Shown here: in pieces, positions 1 through 6,131 of the stretch | Layout of the letters: each line of letters opens with the position of its first letter | How positions within the stretch are numbered: position 1 is the first letter of the stretch | Assembly: GCA_009699025.1 (NCBI GenBank) | Contig: WLOZ01000127.1 | Location: 1-6,131, forward strand | Length of the DNA stretch: 6,131 bases | Reading direction: 5' to 3' | From: Actinomycetota bacterium | Lineage (GTDB): Bacteria; Actinomycetota; Actinomycetes; S36-B12; CAIYMF01 | Notes under the pieces: model-generated | Seen by the model: only the letters and a program-made list of their open reading frames with translations | What the model was told of the DNA's origin: nothing | Databases searched by the model: none | Translations under genes and position numbers: made by a program

Positions 1-2909
1 AGTAATTCTGCCACGGCCCGTCCTTCAACCACGTCGACGGGAACCATATCGCCCGCCCGGCCCCGCACCAGCATCACGGCATTACGCACGCGTTGGGCGA
101 ACGTCCACGCCTCCACCAGAGTGCGGGCGTCATCGGCCTCCAGCAGCCCAGCCTGCGTGGCGGCCTCGACGGCAGCCGAGGTCCCGGTCACCCGCAGCGA
201 TGGCACCTCATGCGCATGCTTCAGCTGAATCACCTGCACGGTCCACTCGACGTCCGAAAGCCCCCCTCGGCCAAGCTTGGTGTGCAAGCTGGGGTTTGCG
301 CCCCGCGGAAGCCGCTCCGACTCGACCCGAGCCTTGATCCGTCTGATCTCGCGCAACTCGGCCTCGCCTAGGCCGGCCACGGGGTAGCGCAGGGGGGCGA
401 TCATGGCGAGGAAGCGCTCGATGAGCTCATCGTCGCCCGCCAGTGGAGCCGCTCGCAGTAGCGCCTGACTCTCCCATCCGGCTGACCAGCGCTCGTAGTA
501 GGCCTCGTACGCCTCGAGCGACCTAACAAGCGGACCCTGGCGCCCGTCTGGCCGCAAATCGGCATCGACCTCCAAGGGCGGGTCGGTGCTCGGCGTCATC
601 AGCAGAGAGCGCACCTCATTTGCCAACTCGAACGCGGTGTCAGCGGCATCCTGCTCGTCGGCGCCAGGCAGGGGCTCGTGCACAAACATGACATCGGCAT
701 CGCTGCCATATCCGCACTCGCCCCCGCCGAGTCGGCCCAGGGAGATGACCGCGAACCGAGTGGGCAGTGTCGACCCCGCGCCGGCCTCAACCCGGCGGGC
801 GGAGACCGAGCGCACCGACGCGTGCAGTGCGCCGGTCACGGTCGCTGCCGCGACGTCGGACAGGGCCGCGCCCACCTGCTCGATCGACAGCATTCCGAGC
901 ACGTCTGCCGCCGCAATTCGGAAGAGTTCACGACGCCTGATTCCGCGCACGGTGCGGACTGCCTCCACGGGGTCGTCTTGCCTTTCCACAGCGGAGAAGC
1001 CCTCGCTCACTAGGGCAGCGCGACTGCGCGGTATGAGGTCGTCGTCGTGCGCGAGCAGGCCGACCGCGTCGGGTGAGCGCATCAGGAGGTCGGTGGCGAG
1101 CCTGCTCGAGCCCAGCAGTACCGCGAGCCGCTGGGCTGCGACGGACTCGTCGCGGAGCAACCGCAGGTACCAAGGCGTGGCACCGAGCGCCTCGGACACT
1201 CTGCGGAAGCCGAGTAGCGCGGCATCGGGGTCAGGGGTGTCAGCGAACCAGCCGAGCAGAACCGGCAGCAGCGTGCGCTGGATGGCCGACCGACGGGTTA
1301 CACCACTGGTCAACGCCTCGAGATGCCGCAGTGCACCCTCGGGATCGACGTACCCGAGCGCCTCGAGTCGCTGGTGGGCTGCCTCGGGGGTCAGCCGCGC
1401 CTCGCCGGACTCCAGCCGCGCCACCGCCTGGAGGAGCGGCCGGTAGAAGAGCTTCTCGTGCAGCCTTCGCACCTCGCGCTGATGGCGTTTCCACTCGGCG
1501 GTGAGCTCGGCGACCGGATCGGAGCGGAACCCCATGCTGCGCCCCAGGACGCGCAGCTCGGGTTCGTCGTCGGGAAGCAGATGGGTTCGTCGCAGCCGTC
1601 GCAGTTGAAGCCGGTGCTCAAGAGTGCGCGCAAACCGGTACGCCGCCGCCAGGGTCGACGCGTCGTCGCGGCCGACATACCCCCACGTGGCGAGCGCCTC
1701 GAGCGCGGTGAGCGTCGTGGGGCTTCGCAGCATCACGTCAGTGCGGCCGTGCACCAACTGCAGGAGTTGCACCGCGAACTCAACGTCGCGCAGCCCGCCG
1801 GGACCCAGCTTGATTTCGCGGTCAACCTCACGCGAAGGGATGTGCTCCTCGACCCGGCGTCGCATTGCCTGCACATCGGTGACGAAGTCGTCGCGGTCGG
1901 CGGCCGACCACACCCCCGGCAGCGTGGCGCTGACGTAGTCGTCTCCGAGCGAACCGTCGCCGGCGCTAGGGCGTGCCTTGAGCAGCGCTTGGAACTCCCA
2001 CGTCTTCGCCCAGCGCGCGTAGTAGTCCATGTGGCTGTCGAGGGTGCGCACGAGCGCACCGCTCTTACCCTCGGGCCGCAGTCCCGGATCAACCTCCCAG
2101 ATCGAACCCTCGGCCGTTGCGGTGATGCACGTGTGGATCAGCGACTTAGCCAGTCGCGAGGCGGTCTCAAGGGCGGCACCCTCATCTCCGTCGCCGATGG
2201 CCTCAGCCACGAACACCACGTCGACGTCGCTCACGTAGTTGAGTTCTCGCGCGCCACTCTTTCCTAGTCCGATGACGGCGATGCGACATGGCGCGGAGCC
2301 TGCCGGAAGACCAGCACGCCCGATGGCGAGGGCGGCCTCCAGCACACCGTCGGCGAGGTCGGCCAGCTCGCGTCCGACCACCTCCATGCCGACCTCGTCG
2401 GTGAGATCGCGCGCCGCCAGGTGCAGCACACGCCTGCGGTACTCGACCCTCACCGCATTGAGCGCGGCCTCGCCCACCAGCGACGACACCGGCTCGCCAG
2501 CCCGAGGATCGGCTCCCACAGCGAGCAGTAGCCCCTCACGCATCCCCTCCCGATCAGGAATGGGGGCTCCCTCGCGGAGTACGCTCACCTGCTCGGGGTG
2601 CCGCACGAGATGCTCCTCGAGCGCCCTCGACAGGCCCAGCACGGCCCAGAGTCTGACTCGGAGCACCGGATCAGCAAGGACCTGATCGACCACACCCGCG
2701 CCGCCGGCCTGAGCCACCACCCGCGCCAGCCCACGCAGGGCGGCATCGGGGTCGGCCGCTCGCGTCAGGTCGTCGAGCACCTCGTCGTCGTCGCAGTCGA
2801 GCGCCGACATGCCGCCTTCGGCGAGCAGAAGCACCGCGGCATCGGGATCGTTGACGCCGAGGCGACGCAGCCGCGCCGACAGCGACTCACGGCGCTCACC
2901 CCGAGGCAT
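1..2909 (-). CDS. glnE: Bifunctional glutamine synthetase adenylyltransferase/adenylyl-removing enzyme GlnE, C-terminal end cut off by the window edge
   Basis: GlnE attaches AMP to, and removes it from, the regulatory tyrosine of type I glutamine synthetase in the cytoplasm, setting its activity by nitrogen status. About 969 codons are in the window; actinobacterial GlnE is close to 1000 residues, so only a short C-terminal piece is missing. The protein shows the expected two-fold layout. A first nucleotidyltransferase motif begins at about residue 214 (GLGKSG, then SDVD with Asp228 and Asp230), followed by GPGGLRDVE at about 369. A second nucleotidyltransferase motif begins at about 725 (GRLGGG, then GSDAD with Asp737 and Asp739), followed by GRGGLSDVE near 880. 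By family knowledge the N-terminal half removes AMP and the C-terminal half adds it. The frame is open throughout. The ATG at 2909 is favoured because an in-frame TGA lies at 2916-2918 just upstream. It overlaps the end of GATase B by 14 nt and has no clear ribosome site, so translation is probably coupled. Confidence -1.
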   Translation of the reverse strand, partial: MPRGERRESLSARLRRLGVNDPDAAVLLLAEGGMSALDCDDDEVLDDLTRAADPDAALRGLARVVAQAGGAGVVDQVLADPVLRVRLWAVLGLSRALEEHLVRHPEQVSVLREGAPIPDREGMREGLLLAVGADPRAGEPVSSLVGEAALNAVRVEYRRRVLHLAARDLTDEVGMEVVGRELADLADGVLEAALAIGRAGLPAGSAPCRIAVIGLGKSGARELNYVSDVDVVFVAEAIGDGDEGAALETASRLAKSLIHTCITATAEGSIWEVDPGLRPEGKSGALVRTLDSHMDYYARWAKTWEFQALLKARPSAGDGSLGDDYVSATLPGVWSAADRDDFVTDVQAMRRRVEEHIPSREVDREIKLGPGGLRDVEFAVQLLQLVHGRTDVMLRSPTTLTALEALATWGYVGRDDASTLAAAYRFARTLEHRLQLRRLRRTHLLPDDEPELRVLGRSMGFRSDPVAELTAEWKRHQREVRRLHEKLFYRPLLQAVARLESGEARLTPEAAHQRLEALGYVDPEGALRHLEALTSGVTRRSAIQRTLLPVLLGWFADTPDPDAALLGFRRVSEALGATPWYLRLLRDESVAAQRLAVLLGSSRLATDLLMRSPDAVGLLAHDDDLIPRSRAALVSEGFSAVERQDDPVEAVRTVRGIRRRELFRIAAADVLGMLSIEQVGAALSDVAAATVTGALHASVRSVSARRVEAGAGSTLPTRFAVISLGRLGGGECGYGSDADVMFVHEPLPGADEQDAADTAFELANEVRSLLMTPSTDPPLEVDADLRPDGRQGPLVRSLEAYEAYYERWSAGWESQALLRAAPLAGDDELIERFLAMIAPLRYPVAGLGEAELREIRRIKARVESERLPRGANPSLHTKLGRGGLSDVEWTVQVIQLKHAHEVPSLRVTGTSAAVEAATQAGLLEADDARTLVEAWTFAQRVRNAVMLVRGRAGDMVPVDVVEGRAVAEL

Positions 2910-3627
2910 GGTCGATCACGAGGGCGGCCCAGGCCTCGAAGAATGGCTGCCAGAAGCGGTCGAAGTCGCCCTCGGCCTGATGAATCTCCTCGATCACCTC
3001 GCCTATCGACCTGCCCGAGCTTCCTAAAATGTCATCGTCGCCGAGTTCGAGCCATCCGTTCACGAGCTCACGATCGACCTCGGGATGGCCCTGTACTCCA
3101 TAGGTGTGTGTTCCGAGCCTAAAGATTTGCACGGGAAAAAGCGCCGATGAGGCGAGCACGACGGCGCCGGGGGGCAGTGTGCTAATTCCGTCGCGGTGGA
3201 ATTCGGTGACGCACAGCCGATGGGGCATCACCCCCGTGATCGGATCAACATCGCCCTCATCGGTGAGTTCGATCCACACCACGCCGAACTCCGGCCCGGC
3301 TCCCAGCGTCACCTCGCCACCGCAGGCGGCCGCCAGCAGTTGCGCCCCCAGACAGATCCCCATCACCGGGAGCCCGACCGACACACACTCGCTCAACCAC
3401 GCTCGAGTGGCCGGGAGCCACGGGTTCTGGGCATCATCAGTTGCGCCCATCGAGCCAGGCATCACTAGCACACCATCGATCTCGTCCACGCCGGGCAGCG
3501 GCTCGCCTCGATAGGCGTGCACGACAACGAGTTCGACATCGCACTCCTCGATCCAGACGCCGATGCGAGCCGCGGGCGCCTCGACCTCGTTCTGCACCGA
3601 TACCACGCGAGTACGTCGCTGATTCAT
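2896..3627 (-). CDS. Class I glutamine amidotransferase-like protein B (GMP-synthase-type GATase domain, standalone)
   Basis: A 243-residue protein made of a single class I (triad) glutamine amidotransferase domain, similar to the amidotransferase half of GMP synthase but without any synthetase domain. The nucleophile elbow is GICLGAQ with Cys92. The other triad residues are His181 and Glu183 in QGHPE. The glycine-rich strand near residue 58 reads PGSMG. Such domains hydrolyse a gamma-glutamyl amide. Without a partner synthetase it may act on free glutamine or another gamma-glutamyl compound; the substrate cannot be read from sequence. It is a tandem paralogue of GATase A, about half identical by eye. 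I chose ATG 3627 because it best matches the N-terminus of GATase A and has AGGA 11 nt upstream; a GTG at 3657 would add 10 residues. Several AT-ending codons (TTA, ATA, ATT, TTT) stand out against the neighbours. Its stop overlaps the start of glnE. Function beyond the domain is inference. Confidence 0.85.
   Translation of the reverse strand: MNQRRTRVVSVQNEVEAPAARIGVWIEECDVELVVVHAYRGEPLPGVDEIDGVLVMPGSMGATDDAQNPWLPATRAWLSECVSVGLPVMGICLGAQLLAAACGGEVTLGAGPEFGVVWIELTDEGDVDPITGVMPHRLCVTEFHRDGISTLPPGAVVLASSALFPVQIFRLGTHTYGVQGHPEVDRELVNGWLELGDDDILGSSGRSIGEVIEEIHQAEGDFDRFWQPFFEAWAALVIDHASG
2906..2952. repeat. 47-bp perfect direct repeat, copy 1 (end of GATase B, start of glnE)
   Basis: Every base matches 3690-3736 at a fixed offset of 784 bp. 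On the minus strand it encodes the C-terminal WQPFFEAWAALVIDHA segment of GATase B. It also contains the glnE start codon at 2907-2909. Flanking bases on both sides differ between the copies. Confidence 0.95.
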
Positions 3628-3638
3628 GGCCGTCGAGG

Positions 3639-3642
3639 TCCT
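3639..3642 (-). promoter_or_regulatory. Ribosome binding site supporting the ATG start of GATase B
   Basis: AGGA on the minus strand lies 11 nt before ATG 3627. The spacing is slightly long. The alternative GTG at 3657 has no comparable purine-rich site, so this favours the shorter protein. Confidence 0.4.
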
Positions 3643-3670
3643 GACATGGGCTCGCACGCTTCAGTTGCCG

Positions 3671-4423
3671 TCATTCCGAACTCACCGCAGCATGGTCGAT
3701 CACGAGGGCGGCCCAGGCCTCGAAGAATGGCTGCCACGAGTCCCTGAGCTCGTCCTCCGCCGCCCGCAATTCGTCGACCGCATGCTCAAGCGAGCGGCCC
3801 GAGCCCTCGAGGATGTCGGCCTCCTCGAACGATCCCCAGTCGGCGAGCACCCCTGAGTCGATCTCGGGGTGACCCTGCACGGCATACACACGGGTTCCCA
3901 TGCGAATGGCCTGCACGGGGTAGAGGGCGGAGGTGGCGAGCACCACGGCACCCGGGGGTGGGGTGGGCACCCCGTCGCGGTGGAACTGTGGCACGCGCAC
4001 CCGGTCGGGCAGGTGACCCATCAGGTTGTCGGCGCGGCCGGCGGCGGTGAGTTCGATCTCACCGAGCCCAAACTCAGGGGTCTGGCCAAGCGCAACGACG
4101 CCCCCACATGCAGCCGCAATCAGTTGCAGGCCCAGACACAGCCCCAGCACCGGGTGGTCAGCCTCGACGGCCTCGCGCATCAACCGGCGCAACTGCGGCA
4201 GCCAGTCGGCGACGTGATCGTCCTCGGCGCCCATGGCTCCCCCGAGCACCATCAGCCCGTCGTAGCCCGCGAGAGAGTCGGGCAGAGGGTCGCCCTGCCA
4301 GGCGTGGACAACCTCGATCTCCACCCCGCGCTGGTTGATCCAGGCTCCACCCCGAGCAGGCGGTGCGGTGGCATCGCTCTGCACGGCGAGCACGCGAGGG
4401 ACGCGGAGATTGGGCACCGTCAC
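3671..4423 (-). CDS. Class I glutamine amidotransferase-like protein A (GMP-synthase-type GATase domain, standalone)
   Basis: A 250-residue standalone class I glutamine amidotransferase domain. The triad is complete: Cys96 in the elbow GLCLGLQ, and His185 and Glu187 in QGHPE. The glycine-rich strand near residue 61 reads GGAMG. The central FHRDGV segment and the following PPGAVVLA stretch are typical of the GMP-synthase-like (COG0518-type) group. There is no ATP pyrophosphatase or other synthetase domain, so it is not GMP synthase. Known relatives of this stand-alone form include plant gamma-glutamyl peptidases, so a gamma-glutamyl hydrolase role is possible but is inference. The start is GTG 4423: an in-frame TAG at 4427-4429 blocks any longer reading, and a second GTG at 4417 is an alternative. 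The ribosome site is weak. It lies 51 nt after glnA2 and 43 nt before GATase B, consistent with one transcript. The last 16 or so residues are encoded by DNA identical to the end of GATase B. Confidence 0.85.
   Translation of the reverse strand: MTVPNLRVPRVLAVQSDATAPPARGGAWINQRGVEIEVVHAWQGDPLPDSLAGYDGLMVLGGAMGAEDDHVADWLPQLRRLMREAVEADHPVLGLCLGLQLIAAACGGVVALGQTPEFGLGEIELTAAGRADNLMGHLPDRVRVPQFHRDGVPTPPPGAVVLATSALYPVQAIRMGTRVYAVQGHPEIDSGVLADWGSFEEADILEGSGRSLEHAVDELRAAEDELRDSWQPFFEAWAALVIDHAAVSSE
3690..3736. repeat. 47-bp perfect direct repeat, copy 2 (end of GATase A)
   Basis: This is the second copy of the repeat at 2906-2952. It encodes the same C-terminal segment of GATase A. The ATG equivalent to the glnE start is present at 3691-3693, but here it opens only a three-codon reading frame (Met-Leu-Arg) ending in TGA at 3682-3684. 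Confidence 0.95.
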
Positions 4424-4474
4424 AATCTACCGGGACCTGACGTCCCCAGCGGAAGGATGTGCAACGCCCAGCGG
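4424..4474 (-). other. Short intergenic spacer between glnA2 and GATase A
   Basis: This 51-nt gap contains two direct copies of CCGCTGGG (minus strand, at 4467-4474 and 4445-4452) 14 nt apart. No hairpin followed by a T-run is visible, so nothing indicates termination, and read-through from glnA2 is likely. Confidence 0.5.
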
Positions 4475-5815
4475 TTAGAGCGACGGCAGATAGCGGGCGA
4501 GCTCCCATGGCGTGACCTGACGCCTGTACTCGGCCCACTCCGCCCGCTTGTTGCGCAGGAAGAAGTCGAACACGTGCTCGCCCAGCGTCTCGGCCACCAG
4601 TTCGCTCTGCTCCATGGCCACGATGGCCTGGTCAAGGCTGATGGGAAGCGGCAGGATGCCCATGGCCCGGCGTTCGGCGTCGGTGAGCGACCACACGTCA
4701 TCCTCGGCGCCGGGCGGGAGCTCATATCCCTCCTCAATGCCCTTGAGCCCGGCCGCCAGAATCACGGCCAGGGCGAGGTAGGGGTTGCAGGCACTATCGA
4801 CCGAGCGGAGCTCGATGCGGGTCGAGTTGCCCTTCTGTGGCTTATACATGGGCACGCGAATCAGGGCCGAGCGGTTGTTGTGACCCCAGCAGACGTAGGA
4901 CGGCGCCTCACCGCCCCCCGCGAGACGCTTGTAGGAGTTGACCCACTGGTTGGTGATCGCGGTGATTTCGGGGGCGTGGAGCAACAGGCCCGCGATGAAC
5001 GATCGGCCCACCCTCGACAACTGGTACTCGGACCCGGCCTCGTAGAACGCGTTGCGGTCGCCCTCGAAGAGCGACAGGTGCATGTGCATACCCGAGCCCG
5101 GATGGTCGGCGAACGGCTTGGGCATGAACGACGCGAACGCCCCCTGGTCGAGCGCGACCTCCTTCATCACCAGTCGGAAGGTCATGATGTTGTCGGCGGT
5201 GGTGAGCGCGTCGGCGTAGCGGAGGTCGATCTCCTGCTGCCCGGGCCCGCCCTCGTGGTGGCTGAACTCGACTGAGATGCCCATCGACTCGAGCAGCGTG
5301 ATTGCCTTACGGCGGAAGTCGTAGTTGTGCGCCGCCCCCGGAGCGTTGTCGAAGTAGCCCGCCTGGTCGACCGGCACCGGCAACTCACCCGGCTTGGGCT
5401 CGCCCTCGAACAGGTAGAACTCGATTTCCGGGTGCGTGTAGAACGTGAAGCCGAGGTCGGCCGCGCGCTCGAGCGTGCGCTTGAGCACGCGGCGCGGGTC
5501 GGCATACGACGGCGTGCCGTCGGGCAGCAGGATGTCGCAGAACATTCGCGCCACTCCGTTGGACTCCCCCCGCCAGGGAAGCGCTTGAAAGGTCGAGGGG
5601 TCGGGCTTGGCCAGCATGTCGGACTCGTACACCCGCGCGAAGCCCTCGATCGCCGAGCCGTCGAAGCCGATTCCCTCAACGAAGGCGCCCTCAAGTTCGG
5701 CGGGGGCGATTGCCACCGACTTGAGCACCCCCAGCACATCGGTGAACCACAGCCGGACGAACCGGATATCCCGCTCCTCGATGGTCCTCAGCACGAACTC
5801 GGTCTGCTTGTCCAT
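4475..5815 (-). CDS. glnA2: Type I glutamine synthetase family protein, GlnA2-like (possible gamma-glutamyl-amine ligase)
   Basis: A 446-residue, full-length member of the type I glutamine synthetase family, which joins glutamate to ammonia or an amine using ATP. Visible motifs in order: FDGSAIEGF at 51-59, the metal-ligand segment HPEIEF at 128-133 (Glu130, Glu132), the HHEGGPGQQE segment at 186-195 (Glu188, Glu195), the ATP-binding signature from Lys233 to Ser248 with His244, NRSALIRVP at 314-322, and RIELRS at 333-338. Arg61 in EGFARVYESDM aligns with the feedback-inhibition arginine of Bacillus GS-I-alpha. At the place where GlnE-controlled enzymes carry the NLYDLP tyrosine, this protein has VWSL (Trp375), so it should not be adenylylated. 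The text closely resembles mycobacterial GlnA2 as I recall it. Streptomyces GlnA2 is reported to glutamylate polyamines, so the amine substrate here is open. ATG 5815 is the family start; the frame stays open to 6022, but that would overlap nadE. Confidence 0.93.
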   Translation of the reverse strand: MDKQTEFVLRTIEERDIRFVRLWFTDVLGVLKSVAIAPAELEGAFVEGIGFDGSAIEGFARVYESDMLAKPDPSTFQALPWRGESNGVARMFCDILLPDGTPSYADPRRVLKRTLERAADLGFTFYTHPEIEFYLFEGEPKPGELPVPVDQAGYFDNAPGAAHNYDFRRKAITLLESMGISVEFSHHEGGPGQQEIDLRYADALTTADNIMTFRLVMKEVALDQGAFASFMPKPFADHPGSGMHMHLSLFEGDRNAFYEAGSEYQLSRVGRSFIAGLLLHAPEITAITNQWVNSYKRLAGGGEAPSYVCWGHNNRSALIRVPMYKPQKGNSTRIELRSVDSACNPYLALAVILAAGLKGIEEGYELPPGAEDDVWSLTDAERRAMGILPLPISLDQAIVAMEQSELVAETLGEHVFDFFLRNKRAEWAEYRRQVTPWELARYLPSL

Positions 5816-5837
5816 GTGCCCATCATCGCCGCCGATG

Positions 5838-5853
5838 GTTTCGTTCGTGTTAC
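5838..5853 (-). promoter_or_regulatory. Candidate GlnR binding site upstream of glnA2
   Basis: Read on the minus strand the site is GTAAC, six bases, then GAAAC. This matches all specified positions of the actinobacterial GlnR half-site consensus gTnAC-n6-GaAAC. It lies 22 nt upstream of the glnA2 ATG in the divergent spacer. Only one a/b pair is visible; the second pair of the full consensus is not present at the usual spacing. I could not place a convincing glnA2 promoter, so whether binding would activate or repress is unknown. Confidence 0.5.
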
Positions 5854-5884
5854 GCCACGCTCGATAGACTCCCTCGGCCTGACC

Positions 5885-5897
5885 ACCGCTCAGCGGT
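5885..5897. promoter_or_regulatory. Inverted repeat overlapping the putative nadE -10, possible operator
   Basis: ACCGCT and AGCGGT form perfect 6-bp arms around one central base. The right arm touches the first base of the putative -10 box. It could be a small repressor site or a chance palindrome in GC-rich DNA. I do not recognise it as the site of a known regulator. Confidence 0.3.
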
Positions 5898-5902
5898 AGC
5901 GT
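5897..5902 (+). promoter_or_regulatory. Possible -10 box of a leaderless nadE promoter
   Basis: TAGCGT fits the actinobacterial -10 pattern TANNNT and ends 6 nt before the nadE ATG, the spacing expected when transcription starts at the start codon. No ribosome site is visible for nadE. No good -35 hexamer is found at 17-18 nt spacing, which keeps the confidence low. Confidence 0.35.
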
Positions 5903-5908
5903 TGCGCC

Positions 5909-6131
5909 ATGCCTCAACTGCGTCTGGCCCTGGCCCAGGTCAATCCCACCGTGGGCGACCTCGTCGGCAACGCCGAGCTCGTGGTGCGCCGCACACATGA
6001 GGCGGTGCGCGCGGGCGCGCACCTGGTGGCCTTCCCCGAGATGGTGCTCACCGGATACCCCGTGGAAGACCTCGCGCTGCGGCGTTCATTCCAGCGAGCC
6101 TCGCGCGCAGCGCTCCACTCGGTTGCGGCGC
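5909..6131 (+). CDS. nadE: Glutamine-dependent NAD(+) synthetase, N-terminal part of the nitrilase-type glutaminase domain, cut off by the window edge
   Basis: The first 74 codons of a gene running off the right edge. The start reads MPQLRLALAQVNPTVGD and continues to VAFPEMVLTGYPVEDL at about 40-55. This is the N-terminal carbon-nitrogen hydrolase (nitrilase-fold) domain that precedes the ATP-using synthetase domain in glutamine-dependent NAD synthetase. Glu44 in FPE matches the catalytic glutamate of nitrilase enzymes, and the TGYP-x-ED-L spelling is typical of NadE rather than of other amidases. The full enzyme would release ammonia from glutamine and use it to amidate deamido-NAD in the last step of NAD synthesis. 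The start is fixed by an in-frame TAG at 5897-5899. It is transcribed away from glnA2 with 93 nt between the start codons. There is no ribosome site, but a TANNNT box sits 6 nt upstream of the ATG, which suggests a leaderless message. The synthetase domain is outside the window, so a different nitrilase-family enzyme is not fully excluded. Confidence 0.85.
   Translation, partial: MPQLRLALAQVNPTVGDLVGNAELVVRRTHEAVRAGAHLVAFPEMVLTGYPVEDLALRRSFQRASRAALHSVAA

Noticed and set aside
3..5. TTA leucine codon in glnE as a possible bldA-type control point
   Set aside because: TTA also occurs in GATase B, and nothing shows that this organism treats it as a rare regulatory codon.
1323..2267. Plus-strand open frame of 314 codons and several smaller ones across 93-3122
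   Set aside because: All are antisense to glnE, which is open and motif-bearing over the whole stretch on the minus strand.
1..2909. Possible frameshift in glnE
   Set aside because: Checks at about 280, 749, 1559, 1808 and 2279 all fall in the same frame as ATG 2909, so the gene reads as intact.
4424..4474. Terminator after glnA2
   Set aside because: Only a direct repeat is present, with no stem-loop or T-run, and the next gene starts within 51 nt.
3869..5275. Long plus-strand open frame of 468 codons
   Set aside because: It lies antisense to GATase A and glnA2, whose motifs are unmistakable. Its translation shows no family motif, and such frames are common opposite GC-rich genes.
5816..6022. 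N-terminal extension of glnA2 by 69 residues
   Set aside because: The extension would run through the divergent promoter region and over the start of nadE, has no family similarity, and the family start is at 5815.

Overview
The window is high-GC DNA that looks actinobacterial. The glutamine synthetase at the right reads like the GlnA2 type of Mycobacterium and Streptomyces. The adenylyltransferase GlnE at the left has the actinobacterial motif spelling in both catalytic halves. M. tuberculosis also carries glnA2 and glnE side by side. I cannot name the genus.

Layout: five protein genes fill almost the whole window. Four lie on the minus strand in the order glnA2 (4475-5815), GATase A (3671-4423), GATase B (2896-3627) and glnE (from 2909 off the left edge). 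Gaps between them are short (51 and 43 nt), and glnE overlaps GATase B by 14 nt, so they look like one operon. A fifth gene, nadE, starts at 5909 on the plus strand and runs off the right edge. The 93-nt divergent spacer (5816-5908) is the only real regulatory region. It holds an exact match to the GlnR nitrogen-regulator consensus on the glnA2 side. On the nadE side it holds a possible leaderless promoter overlapped by a small inverted repeat.

How the genes may work together: all five concern glutamine or gamma-glutamyl nitrogen. GlnA2-type enzymes are glutamine synthetase relatives, and some family members gamma-glutamylate amines. The two tandem class I amidotransferases have complete Cys-His-Glu triads but no synthetase domain, so they could cleave glutamine or other gamma-glutamyl compounds. 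GlnE adenylylates the main glutamine synthetase, but the GlnA2 here lacks the target tyrosine. NadE uses glutamine as ammonia donor. The amidotransferase pair inserted between glnA2 and glnE is the least explained part. The two paralogues are only about half identical in protein sequence, yet share a perfect 47-bp DNA repeat at their 3' ends, and one copy contains the glnE start codon.

I saw no RNA genes, mobile elements or CRISPR arrays, and no convincing terminator.
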